Shown: positions 52,508-60,407 of the stretch, in pieces | How the letters are laid out: every line of letters starts with the position of its first letter | Position numbering within the stretch: the first letter of the stretch is position 1 | Assembly: GCA_019637975.1 (NCBI GenBank) | Contig: JAHBUR010000013.1 | Location: 1-64,000 of the forward strand | Reading direction: 5' to 3' | DNA: 64,000 nucleotides | DNA from: Bacteroidota bacterium | GTDB lineage: Bacteria; Bacteroidota; Ignavibacteria; UBA10030; UBA6906 | Notes under the pieces: generated by a model | The model's input: the letters and a program-made list of their open reading frames with translations, nothing else | Database searches by the model: none | Told to the model about the DNA's origin: nothing | Program-made: the position numbers and the translations under genes

Positions 52508-53533
52508 ATGGAAACCGGAACGTACCAGCGCTTTCGTCACAACCTAGAACGCCAGCGACAGAATCTTCTTGAGTGGCTGCGAGGAACTCCGCCTGAACAG
52601 AAGCACATTCATCTCGGCCCCGTCTCTGAACAGGAAATCAAGACGCGGCTGGAAAAGCTTGATGAAGCCATTACTCGAACCGAGCATCAAACGTTTGGCT
52701 TGTGCACAGTCTGCCATGAAGATGTGGATGCGGAACTGTTGGAAATGGATTTCACCTCATGTGTCTGTCTTGATCATTTCTCGGACGATCAGCGACGACG
52801 ACTTGAGCAGGATCTCGAACTCTCGCACAAAGTGCAGAAGGCATTGCTGCCGAAGGAAGCGCCCGCTATCCCGGGTTTGCGCATCGCGGCGTTCATTCAA
52901 CCTGCCGAGATTGTCGGGGGAGACTATTTTGATTTCTTCCGATTCAAGGATGGCTCGCACGGGTTCGCCGTTGCCGATGTGATGGGAAAGGGATTACCTG
53001 CGAGTATGCTCGTTGCCAGCATGCAGGCGTCGCTGCGCATTCTCGTTCCCGACAACGACTCCCCCGCGGATGTGATGAAGCGGTTGAATCATCTCTTCTG
53101 CCATAACATCCATCTCATCAAGTTCATTACGATTTACCTCGGACGTTACAATCCCGAGACCCATGTGCTGGAGTACTGCAACGCGGGGCACAACCCGCCT
53201 GTTCATCTGCACTCATCCAACGGACTTGCGGCAAGCAAACTGATGCCGACAGGTGCTGCCATCGGATTGACGGAAACGATGGTATACGAAAACGCAAAAG
53301 TCGAGTTGAAGAAGGGTGATTCCCTGTTGCTGTACACAGACGGTTTGACTGAAGCGCGCAATGCGAGCTCCGAAGAATTTGGAGAGCAGCGGCTCACCTC
53401 GTGGCTGACTGCCAATTCCCATCTCGATGCAAAACCTATGCTTGACGGTCTGCGGACTTCACTCCGCGACTTCACCGGCTCGGCAAAATATGCAGATGAT
53501 TTAACGCTTGTGGCGGGGAAAGTGGTGGGATAA
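52508..53533 (+). CDS. SpoIIE-type PP2C phosphatase with DksA-like zinc finger
   Basis: ATG 52508 follows CAGGAGG; 341 residues. The N-terminal ~95 residues resemble TraR/DksA: a coiled-coil (RFRHNLERQRQNLLEWL...RLEKLDEAITRTEHQTFG) then a zinc finger C66-x2-C69-x17-C87-x2-H90. From about residue 100 the linker LSHKVQKALLPKEAP leads to the SpoIIE/RsbU phosphatase domain with metal-site residues in VGGDYFDFF and ADVMGKGLPASM and the late DDLTLV. Such phosphatases switch partner-switching (anti-sigma antagonist) pathways, but no RsbV/RsbW-like gene is seen here. It ends the nfn-buk-ptb operon before a strong terminator. Confidence 0.88.
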   Translation: METGTYQRFRHNLERQRQNLLEWLRGTPPEQKHIHLGPVSEQEIKTRLEKLDEAITRTEHQTFGLCTVCHEDVDAELLEMDFTSCVCLDHFSDDQRRRLEQDLELSHKVQKALLPKEAPAIPGLRIAAFIQPAEIVGGDYFDFFRFKDGSHGFAVADVMGKGLPASMLVASMQASLRILVPDNDSPADVMKRLNHLFCHNIHLIKFITIYLGRYNPETHVLEYCNAGHNPPVHLHSSNGLAASKLMPTGAAIGLTETMVYENAKVELKKGDSLLLYTDGLTEARNASSEEFGEQRLTSWLTANSHLDAKPMLDGLRTSLRDFTGSAKYADDLTLVAGKVVG

Positions 53534-53538
53534 GAACA

Positions 53539-53565
53539 AAAGGGCAGAACAGTGTTCTGCCCTTT
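53539..53565. terminator. Strong bidirectional terminator
   Basis: AAAGGGCAGAAC (53539-53550) and GTTCTGCCCTTT (53554-53565) form a 12-bp perfect stem with a 3-base loop, between the convergent phosphatase and M16 peptidase genes. It can end both transcripts. Confidence 0.85.
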
Positions 53566-53595
53566 GCCTTTCGGAAACAGCAGTCTACAACACGC

Positions 53596-55062
53596 TTACA
53601 TCTTTCCCAATACCGGCTTACTCCCCAGCACCTCTTCAATTGTCAGCTTCTCAATCGGGCCTAAGCGTAATGCCCGGATGCCTTCCTCGACTTTCGACAT
53701 ATCTCCAACGACAACAATTGCAATCTTCTCCGGGTCGACGTACTTCTTTGCAACACGCACAACGTCATCCTTCGTCACGGCGAGGATGTTCTTCGTGTAG
53801 TTGTTGAAGTAGTTGTCCGGGAGATTGTAGATGACGAGATCGGCCAACCGGCCTGCAATATCGCCCACGGATTGGAAGTCGCTGGGGTAGCTGAGAGCAA
53901 CGTAGTTCTTCGCTCTCGTCAATTCGTCTTCGGTAATAGTAGAGATGTTCGTGAGCTCCTTCATGAACTCCGTTAGCGCCTTGTCCGTTACATCCGTCTG
54001 CACATCCGACGATGCAATGAACGATCCCGGCATCGGCAGGAAGCTGAACCGCGATCCCGCGCCGTACGAGTAGCCGTGTTCTTCCCGCAGATTGTTGTTC
54101 AAGCGTGAGGTGAACGAGCCGCCGAGGATCGTATTCATCACAACAATCGGGTAGTAATCCTCGGTTGTACGAGCCACGCCGATGCGTCCGATACGGATAA
54201 CTGATTGCGCAGCCCCGGGCTTGTCAACGAGGTAAATCTTTCTCGATTCAACTTGTCGGGCGGAAGGCCAGGTCGAGCTTGCGACTTTGCCCGTCTTCCA
54301 TTTCCCGAACAGCGCGTTCAGTTTCGGCAGAAGCGCTTTTGCCGTTACATCTCCCACAACAATCAACGTCGCGTTGTTCGGATGGAAGTAGGTTGAATGG
54401 AATTTCTTCAGCTCGGCAACGTTGAACCCGCGGATCGTCTTTTCATCGCCCATTGTCGGCGGGCCGTAAGGATGATTCTTGCCGAACAGAACATCGTTGA
54501 ACAGCGTCGATCCGACGACACGCGGTTCGTCGTGCCACTGAAGCAATGTTGTCAAACGTTCGGCACGATTCCGCTCCAACTCTTCAGCGGGAAACTTGGG
54601 CCGCAGCGCTGCATCCGCAAACAATGCCAGCGCCGAATCGAGCTTGCTGAGCGGCGTGAAGAGCGAGACTGTTGTTGTATGCATTCCGGCATTCACCGAT
54701 ATGTTTGCGCCGAGAAAATCCGCGGCATCAGCAAACGCAAGCGCATCGCGGCTGCCCGCGCCCTCCTGCATCATTGCAGCCGTCATGCTTGCGAGTCCAC
54801 GTTGCCCGGCCGGATCCATGGCTGTGCCTGCGTTCACCAGCAAATTCACCTGCACAAGCGGAACCTGATGCTTCTCCATCAATACAACCTTCAGGCCGTT
54901 CGAAAGCTTCAGGTGCTGGATTGCGGGAAGCGTCAGCGACGGCGGTGGACCGAGCTCAGGCGGCTTGCTGCGGTCAACCGTTTGCGCAACGCCGAATGAC
55001 CAATAGCTGCAGACTAAATAGACTAAACAGACTAAAGCGACTGTACTTCGAATTCTCTTCAT
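53596..55062 (-). CDS. M16-family peptidase subunit lacking the HxxEH motif
   Basis: A 488-residue secreted insulinase-family protein (signal peptide ends SFGVAQ). The zinc motif H-x-x-E-H is replaced by GLASMTAAMMQEG, so it cannot bind catalytic zinc there. It keeps the R/Y substrate-binding region (LREEHGYSYGAGS). Such chains pair with an active partner, as in mitochondrial processing peptidase or bacterial M16B dimers. Its start overlaps the stop of the catalytic partner gene (ATGA), so both are made in equal amounts. Confidence 0.9.
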   Translation of the reverse strand: MKRIRSTVALVCLVYLVCSYWSFGVAQTVDRSKPPELGPPPSLTLPAIQHLKLSNGLKVVLMEKHQVPLVQVNLLVNAGTAMDPAGQRGLASMTAAMMQEGAGSRDALAFADAADFLGANISVNAGMHTTTVSLFTPLSKLDSALALFADAALRPKFPAEELERNRAERLTTLLQWHDEPRVVGSTLFNDVLFGKNHPYGPPTMGDEKTIRGFNVAELKKFHSTYFHPNNATLIVVGDVTAKALLPKLNALFGKWKTGKVASSTWPSARQVESRKIYLVDKPGAAQSVIRIGRIGVARTTEDYYPIVVMNTILGGSFTSRLNNNLREEHGYSYGAGSRFSFLPMPGSFIASSDVQTDVTDKALTEFMKELTNISTITEDELTRAKNYVALSYPSDFQSVGDIAGRLADLVIYNLPDNYFNNYTKNILAVTKDDVVRVAKKYVDPEKIAIVVVGDMSKVEEGIRALRLGPIEKLTIEEVLGSKPVLGKM

Positions 55063-56429
55063 TGCTTTGTTACCTCCTGCGTATACGTCGCGGCAAGATC
55101 TTTCTTTCCTTTCGGAACGATGCTGAGCACGACACGCTTGTCGTTATGCAAGAATGTTTTTGCGGCCGCGGTTATGTCGTCCGCGTCAACGGCCTTGTAG
55201 CGGAACAAATCCTCGTTGAAGAAATCAGGGTTGCCGGTAAACTGGAAATAGTTGTTGAACTGATCGGCCTTGTTCTCCACCGATTCAAGCCGGGCAAGGA
55301 AGCTTGCCTCGTACTGGTTCACCGCCCTCTGCACTTCACGCTCCGTCGGGTTCTCGCGTTTGATGCGATCAATTTCCTCCTGCACAAGCTTTTCGATTTC
55401 CTGCAGCGTATGTCCGCTGCGTGCGGTGACTTCAATAATAAAGATGGAACCCAACCTCATCGAATAGTTGTACGCCGAAACATCCTGAGCAACCTGCAGG
55501 TCGTACACAAGGCGCTTGTACAGGCGGGAGTTTTTTCCGCCTGCAAGAACGCTTGCCATGATATCGTTCGTTGCATCCATTCCGGTGAAAACGCCCGGCG
55601 CATGCCACGTCATGTACAAACGCGGAAGCTGGACGTTATCTTCCATGACAAGCCGTTTCTCGCTTTCGAGATACGCTGCAACGGGATCGATGGGAGGAAT
55701 GTTTCTTCCGCGGGGAATTTCGCCGAACCACTTCTCCGCCGCTTTCTTCGTTTGTTCGATATCGATGTCGCCCGCAATGGCAAGCACCGCGTTGTTCGGC
55801 ACGTACCAATCCTTGAAAAAATTCACAACATCGTCATAACTCGCCGCGGTCAAATCCGCCATCGAGCCGATGGTCGGCCACGAGTAGGGATGCCCTTTCG
55901 GGTAGAGTTGCTCGAAGAGTGTGAGGTATGCCATTCCGTAAGGCCTGTTCTCGTACGACTGGCGGCGCTCGTTCTTCACCACATCGCGCTGTCCGTCCAC
56001 TTTCGCGGGGGACATTGCATCCAGCAAGAATCCCATCCGATCGGATTCGAGGAAGAGGGCGAGATCAAGCGCATTGCTCGGGACTGTTTCGTAGTAATTC
56101 GTCCGGTCGGTGTTGGTGGAGCCGTTGTTGTTGCCTCCCGCCGCTTCGAGCCAGCGGTCGAACATTCCTTCCGGCACATTCTTCGAGCCTTCGAACATGA
56201 TATGCTCGAACAAATGCGCAAAGCCCGTGCGTCCCGGCTTTTCGCGTCCCGAGCCGACGAGATAGTAGATGTTCACGGCCACCGTCGGCGTCGAGCGATC
56301 CTGATGCAGAATCACGTTCAGCCCGTTGGGCAGAACAACCCGCGTGTATGGCACGCGTATCCGTACATCCTGTGCAGCGGCGGAGAGAACCGCCGAGCAA
56401 AGGAGTGCGGCTAAAAGAAAACGTTTCAT
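55059..56429 (-). CDS. M16-family zinc peptidase, catalytic subunit
   Basis: ATG 56429 is preceded by CAGGAG; 456 residues with a signal peptide (MKRFLLAALLCSAVLSAAAQ). The inverted zinc motif HLFEH (H-x-x-E-H) lies in GRTGFAHLFEHIMFEGSKNV, and the third ligand is probably Glu in VKNERRQSYENRPYG. It is a periplasmic or secreted metallopeptidase of the pitrilysin/insulinase family. It is the first gene of a two-gene operon with the non-catalytic subunit; the 184-base upstream region diverges to the trypsin-like protease. Confidence 0.92.
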   Translation of the reverse strand: MKRFLLAALLCSAVLSAAAQDVRIRVPYTRVVLPNGLNVILHQDRSTPTVAVNIYYLVGSGREKPGRTGFAHLFEHIMFEGSKNVPEGMFDRWLEAAGGNNNGSTNTDRTNYYETVPSNALDLALFLESDRMGFLLDAMSPAKVDGQRDVVKNERRQSYENRPYGMAYLTLFEQLYPKGHPYSWPTIGSMADLTAASYDDVVNFFKDWYVPNNAVLAIAGDIDIEQTKKAAEKWFGEIPRGRNIPPIDPVAAYLESEKRLVMEDNVQLPRLYMTWHAPGVFTGMDATNDIMASVLAGGKNSRLYKRLVYDLQVAQDVSAYNYSMRLGSIFIIEVTARSGHTLQEIEKLVQEEIDRIKRENPTEREVQRAVNQYEASFLARLESVENKADQFNNYFQFTGNPDFFNEDLFRYKAVDADDITAAAKTFLHNDKRVVLSIVPKGKKDLAATYTQEVTKQ

Positions 56430-56541
56430 GAATAACTCCTGAGTGTGAGAGTGTGTGACAGGTGTTTCGTGGTACGAAAAGCACATGTGAAAGGTTACCC
56501 AAACATGGCCGGAAAAGCAAAATTTTGGGCGATTTTGCTGC

Positions 56542-56570
56542 TTGACAATGGAGGTGGGATTTGGTATGCT
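56542..56570 (+). promoter_or_regulatory. Near-consensus sigma-70 promoter of the trypsin-like protease gene
   Basis: TTGACA (56542-56547), a 17-base spacer, and TATGCT (56565-56570) form an almost ideal housekeeping promoter 44 bases before the ATG. It is the best sigma-70-type match I notice in the window, in the accessory patch. Confidence 0.65.
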
Positions 56571-56613
56571 AAATCCAGCGAGTGTAATTCTGCGAACAAC
56601 CTAGGTAGGGAGA

Positions 56614-57702
56614 ATGAAACCGTTTGGGACACACAAAGTTCGGCTACTCGTATCGTCGTTTTGTTGCTTATGCTTGCTCAGTCCTTCCAGCATACGCGCA
56701 ACGAATAACCTTCGAGCTCAAGACGAGGGGAGCAGAATCGCACAAAGAGTTCTCCCCTCAGTCGCGATTGTGAAGGCATTTGATAATCAACAAAAAGAGA
56801 TCGCCTTTGGCAGTGGTTTTCTGGTTCGGCCAGATGAGGTGGCCACCAATTTTCATGTCGTCAAAGGGGCATCGGATATCGTTATCAGATTCGTGAATAA
56901 CACTGATGAATTCAAAGTGATCGGGGTTGTCGGAATAGACATCAAGCACGACTTGGTCGTACTTAGGCTAGCAACGCCAAATGGCAACAGGCCCCTGGTG
57001 ATAGGGAATTCTGATAACGCTAGGGTTGGAGACGATGTCTACGTAGCTGGCAACCCAATAGGATTGGAAGGAACCTTGTCGAAGGGAATTATCAGCGCAC
57101 GCCGAGGCGATAAGCATATCCAGTTGACAGCACCGATATCACCGGGCAGTAGTGGCAGTCCCGTTCTAGACAGAAGTGGGTCAGTAGTCGCTATCGCGAC
57201 AGCGCTTCTGGGGGAAGGTCAGAATCTTAATTTCGCTGTGCCGAGCAACCATTTGAAGAAATTGCTCAAGCATCTAGATAGCGTTCAGACACTTGGTAGC
57301 CTAGCACCAATACCTCGCTGTGACGGACTCTACAAAAGTGAGGGGCATATTTCAAAAGGTACTGTAAGTGGAGGAGAGTATGATGGGCAAGTGCACATCG
57401 ATGAGCTGTGGTACTATTTTCGGTTTTATGAGGATGGGACCGTGGTCTTTCAAAATACGTCTGCCCCCCTTGGAGATGTGATTCGTGGGGGATGGTTCAA
57501 GAAGGGTGGGAGGATGACGTTGCAGTCCCGTTATGAAATAGGTGATGATTCAAGCGTGGAGTTTTTATACAATGCTGGCACTGAGCTTGAAGCCAAGTAT
57601 CTCTTTCGCTCCGACCAAGAACAGATGAGTCTCACAGTCTTCAGAAAAGGCTTTTTCCCAGAGACTTTCGGTCTGCTGTTTGTCAAATGCGATCTGCCTT
57701 AG
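56614..57702 (+). CDS. Secreted trypsin-like (HtrA-type) serine protease with unique C-terminal domain
   Basis: A 362-residue protein with an N-terminal hydrophobic/signal stretch (LLVSSFCCLCLLSP). Residues about 40-220 are a chymotrypsin/HtrA fold with H81 (ATNFHVV), D113 (IDIKHDLVVL) and S180 (SPGSSGSPVLD). There is no PDZ domain. Instead residues about 230-362 form a beta-rich domain of unknown type (YYFRFYEDGTVVF, VIRGGWFKKGGRMTLQSRY). Codon choice (CTA, ATA, AGG) and base composition differ from flanking genes, suggesting recent acquisition. It may be linked to the two unknown genes that follow on the same strand. Confidence 0.88.
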   Translation: MKPFGTHKVRLLVSSFCCLCLLSPSSIRATNNLRAQDEGSRIAQRVLPSVAIVKAFDNQQKEIAFGSGFLVRPDEVATNFHVVKGASDIVIRFVNNTDEFKVIGVVGIDIKHDLVVLRLATPNGNRPLVIGNSDNARVGDDVYVAGNPIGLEGTLSKGIISARRGDKHIQLTAPISPGSSGSPVLDRSGSVVAIATALLGEGQNLNFAVPSNHLKKLLKHLDSVQTLGSLAPIPRCDGLYKSEGHISKGTVSGGEYDGQVHIDELWYYFRFYEDGTVVFQNTSAPLGDVIRGGWFKKGGRMTLQSRYEIGDDSSVEFLYNAGTELEAKYLFRSDQEQMSLTVFRKGFFPETFGLLFVKCDLP

Positions 57703-57744
57703 CAATAACCAGAAACCGGTCTCATCATGGACAAAGGAGAGGTA

Positions 57745-58113
57745 ATGTATTCAAATCCCGCAGAGGAAATCGATGCTCGCATGAGCGTACTGAAGAATTG
57801 CAGCATCGCTCTTGTTCAATTTGCAGAGGCTCTTTTGAGCTCAACCTCCTGGCGTCAGGGTGAGAAACAGTGGATTTTAAATTCCAAGTTTATTGCAGTC
57901 ACCGTTCAACAAAGATCCCTACGTGTTACAATAAACGGCAATCTAAACAGATACAATTCCCTTCAGGGACTCCCGCTGAAGCCGTGGGCATTTCCTAACA
58001 AATCCTCGTTCGTTTTCAACAACGCGAAACAACTGGCAGCAGCCACGAATTATATTCTGCAGGCATATGAACTCAACATAGATCGAATTAGAGAGAAAAA
58101 GCTGACTCATTAG
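57745..58113 (+). CDS. Hypothetical protein of the accessory patch
   Basis: ATG 57745 is preceded by AAAGGAGAGG; 122 residues. I do not recognise it. It has a helical start (EEIDARMSVLKNCSIALVQF), a central beta region (KFIAVTVQQRSLRVTINGN) and a basic end (RIREKKLTH). The gene starts 42 bases after the protease stop and is AT-richer than the chromosome around it. Function unknown; co-transcription with the protease is likely. Confidence 0.65.
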   Translation: MYSNPAEEIDARMSVLKNCSIALVQFAEALLSSTSWRQGEKQWILNSKFIAVTVQQRSLRVTINGNLNRYNSLQGLPLKPWAFPNKSSFVFNNAKQLAAATNYILQAYELNIDRIREKKLTH

Positions 58114-58224
58114 CTGGTTTATCACAATTTGGACAATTCGCGGAGAAGTAGGATGGGTACTTTGGCAGCAAGAGATTGAGGCTGGGCACAGCGACAAAAT
58201 TTCTGGCAATACATTGAAACGATT

Positions 58225-58776
58225 ATGACTCGAGATGAAATCATCAATCTTATCATCAATGGGAACGAGCCTTGGCAGAGACATTTGGAACAACTCACGA
58301 TGGCCGAAGTGAGAACCATCAAGGCACAACTCGAAGTAATTGTAGCAGATTTTGAGAGTCTCCAAGAAATTATGTCTCGTGCTCTTTCAACAACAGAGCG
58401 CATAATTGAACGGCGAGAAACAAGCCGAGAAAACTCACGGAGAAAGGTAAGACGCAAGAAGGCTCGTATGTCGCTTCGGGAGTACCTCATACAGTCACCG
58501 TCTCAGACGGATATGAGTCTTCGCAGTCTTACTCTGTGCTCCAAGTCCGGAGCCACACTTCTCCTAGAAGGGCTCACATTCAAGGGGTCGGAAGGAGAGT
58601 TTGTTGCAAGGACTGTAAACACGGCAAAAGAACACTTCGCAAAGGGTCTTGAGCCTTGGGCTGGTTGGAACCTTCATTATGCAAAAGGTGGCAAGATCAC
58701 TGCGGGTTTCGCTTGGGAAAAGCCATTCCTCGATGAAGTATTCGTGATCGGCTCTGATGAGTCTTTCAGGGCGTGA
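58225..58776 (+). CDS. Hypothetical coiled-coil protein of the accessory patch
   Basis: A 183-residue protein that I do not recognise. The N-terminal ~75 residues are helical and likely coiled-coil (EVRTIKAQLEVIVADFESLQ, EIMSRALSTTERIIERRE), followed by a very basic linker (RRKVRRKKAR) and a C-terminal domain with LRSLTLCSKSGATLLLEGLT and HYAKGGKITAGFAWEKPF. The basic linker suggests nucleic-acid or membrane contact. It follows the previous gene after 111 bases, without an evident ribosome-binding site. Confidence 0.6.
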   Translation: MTRDEIINLIINGNEPWQRHLEQLTMAEVRTIKAQLEVIVADFESLQEIMSRALSTTERIIERRETSRENSRRKVRRKKARMSLREYLIQSPSQTDMSLRSLTLCSKSGATLLLEGLTFKGSEGEFVARTVNTAKEHFAKGLEPWAGWNLHYAKGGKITAGFAWEKPFLDEVFVIGSDESFRA

Positions 58777-58861
58777 TCCATATCTTTCACTTTTTCTGGG
58801 CTATCAGGGCTGATATGTCTTTTCGGTGTCCGTGACAGCAATTTGTGCAAGACTCCGATGT

Positions 58862-58898
58862 CGTCACGGCGCGAAGATACATCATATCTGCCGTGACG
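58862..58898. other. Long imperfect hairpin in the accessory patch
   Basis: CGTCACGGC (58862-58870) is inverted at GCCGTGACG (58890-58898); inside, AGATA (58875-58879) pairs with TATCT (58885-58889), leaving a GCGA bulge and a CATCA loop. The 14-bp stem lacks a T-tract, so it is not an ordinary terminator. It could be a protein-binding site or a mobile-element end. Confidence 0.55.
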
Positions 58899-58930
58899 AC
58901 CGAGAGTAAACACCACCTTTGTAAAACACA

Positions 58931-58959
58931 AAAGCCCCGCCGCAAGCCGACGGGGCTTT
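58931..58959 (-). terminator. Terminator after the DUF2442 gene
   Basis: AAAGCCCCG (58931-58939) pairs with CGGGGCTTT (58951-58959), with TTTTGTG following on the minus strand. It shares the 15-base string AAAGCCCCGCCGCAA with the terminator at 59386. Confidence 0.75.
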
Positions 58960-58985
58960 GACATGTTACATACCCTTCCTTGCAG

Positions 58986-59231
58986 TTAGACGGTTGCGCG
59001 CACGCAGGAGTGGAGGAATTCGGGTGAGAAGTCAGCCCCATTCTCCCAAACAATTGTGTGGAGTTCAGGGTGGACGGTAAACCGGCGAAACAGATTGAGA
59101 TCGTTCAAAGGCTCAAAGATTGGCCCCCACAGTTCGTTCTTGAGATCAATTTCTCCTTCGGTGCCATCGTTGAATTTGAGCCAAATGGTGTATCCATCAA
59201 CGTAGCGGGCTTCAACTATTCTCGGTATCAT
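58986..59231 (-). CDS. DUF2442 domain protein
   Basis: ATG 59231 is preceded by GGAG; 81 residues (an upstream in-frame extension has no support). It matches DUF2442: IVEARYVDGYTIWLKFNDGT, GEIDLKNELWGPIFEPLNDL and HTIVWENGADFSPEFLH. DUF2442 proteins are small, often in toxin-antitoxin-like or DUF4160-associated pairs; no DUF4160 is found here. Terminators with near-identical stems flank it on both sides. Confidence 0.85.
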   Translation of the reverse strand: MIPRIVEARYVDGYTIWLKFNDGTEGEIDLKNELWGPIFEPLNDLNLFRRFTVHPELHTIVWENGADFSPEFLHSCVRATV

Positions 59232-59385
59232 ACGATTACTCCAACGGGGAAATTTCTTCAGAGGTTCTCTAAACCGACTGATTACGCGCATAATAATTGT
59301 AAGGGAATTTCATCACCGGCGCAAACCGCCTTGCAGGCCGGGCAGGCTCAGCGACCGCAAGTGAATACCTCTCGTCAAAAACACG

Positions 59386-59412
59386 AAAGCCCCGCCGCAA
59401 CCGGCGGGGCTT
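59386..59412 (-). terminator. Terminator after htpX
   Basis: AAGCCCCGCCG (59387-59397) and CGGCGGGGCTT (59402-59412) form an 11-bp stem with loop CAAC, followed on the minus strand by TCGTGTTTTTG. It lies 27 bases past the htpX stop. Confidence 0.8.
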
Positions 59413-59438
59413 CTGCACATCTCTGGTCTTTCCTTCTG

Positions 59439-60293
59439 CTAAATCACTCTGCCGCTTGACATCGCCTCAAGACGTTTCACACGTTCTTCCATCGGCGGGT
59501 GGGTGCTGAAGAGACTCGCGAGTCCGCCCCCCGTCAGCGGGTTGACGATGAACATGTGCGCCGTTGCAGGTGATGCATCCATCGGAATTTGTTTTGTCCC
59601 TGCATGAAGTCTGCGTAACGCGTTGGCGAGCGAGCGGGGGTTGCCCGCCATTTCCGCCCCACCTTTGTCCGCCAGATATTCGCGTGAGCGCGAGATCGCC
59701 ATCTGAATCAGCATTGCGGCAATCGGCGCGACAATCATCATTACGATGCCTGCAATCGGGCTCCCCTCCCTGTCGTCGGAATGCCGACCGCCGCCGAAAA
59801 TCATCGCCCATTGCGCCATGTTTGCAATCATGCTGATGGCGCCCGCCATCGTCGCGGCAATCGAACCGATGAGGATGTCGCGATGCTTCACGTGTGCAAG
59901 CTCGTGCCCGATAACGCCTTTCAACTCATCCCGCGGCAGCAATCGCATAATCCCCTCGGTAACGGCAACGGCCGCGTGTTCGGGGTCGCGTCCCGTTGCG
60001 AATGCGTTCGGCTGTTCGCCGGGAATCAGATACAGCTTCGGCATCGGCAAGCCGGCGCGGCGTGTCATTTCTTCAGTCATGTAAAACAAATCGGGCGCCT
60101 GCTCGCGGGTGAGTTCCTGCGCTTTGTACATCTTTAGCACAATCTTGTCGCTGAACCAGTATGAGCCAAAGTTCATCGCCGCGGCAATAATAAATGCGAT
60201 GATCATTCCGCCTTGCCCGCCCAAAAGATTTCCAATGAAAATCAGCAGGACGGTCATAACCGTCATCAGCAGCAGTGTTTTCAGGTTGTTCAT
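59439..60293 (-). CDS. htpX: Protease HtpX
   Basis: A 284-residue membrane zinc protease: two N-terminal transmembrane helices ([38 protein letters not shown]), the zinc motif [11 protein letters not shown] (H-E-x-x-H), two further hydrophobic segments and a distal [13 protein letters not shown] glutamate ligand. HtpX degrades damaged membrane proteins, together with FtsH in E. coli. The ATG is preceded by GGAGAAG. It is a single gene bounded by a terminator. Confidence 0.96.
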   Translation of the reverse strand: MNNLKTLLLMTVMTVLLIFIGNLLGGQGGMIIAFIIAAAMNFGSYWFSDKIVLKMYKAQELTREQAPDLFYMTEEMTRRAGLPMPKLYLIPGEQPNAFATGRDPEHAAVAVTEGIMRLLPRDELKGVIGHELAHVKHRDILIGSIAATMAGAISMIANMAQWAMIFGGGRHSDDREGSPIAGIVMMIVAPIAAMLIQMAISRSREYLADKGGAEMAGNPRSLANALRRLHAGTKQIPMDASPATAHMFIVNPLTGGGLASLFSTHPPMEERVKRLEAMSSGRVI

Positions 60294-60407
60294 TTCTTCT
60301 CCATCTATTGCATTGGTTTTCGATAAAAAGGTTAAAATCTATAGCTACAAACAGCATTGTGCAGGCAATTTGTTCCCGCTAGAAATCTGCTGTTAACCGA
60401 TGGTCAC

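Noticed and set aside
54672..56414. Plus-strand open frame of 580 codons across the M16 pair
   Set aside because: It covers both clear M16 peptidase genes on the other strand and has shadow-type composition.
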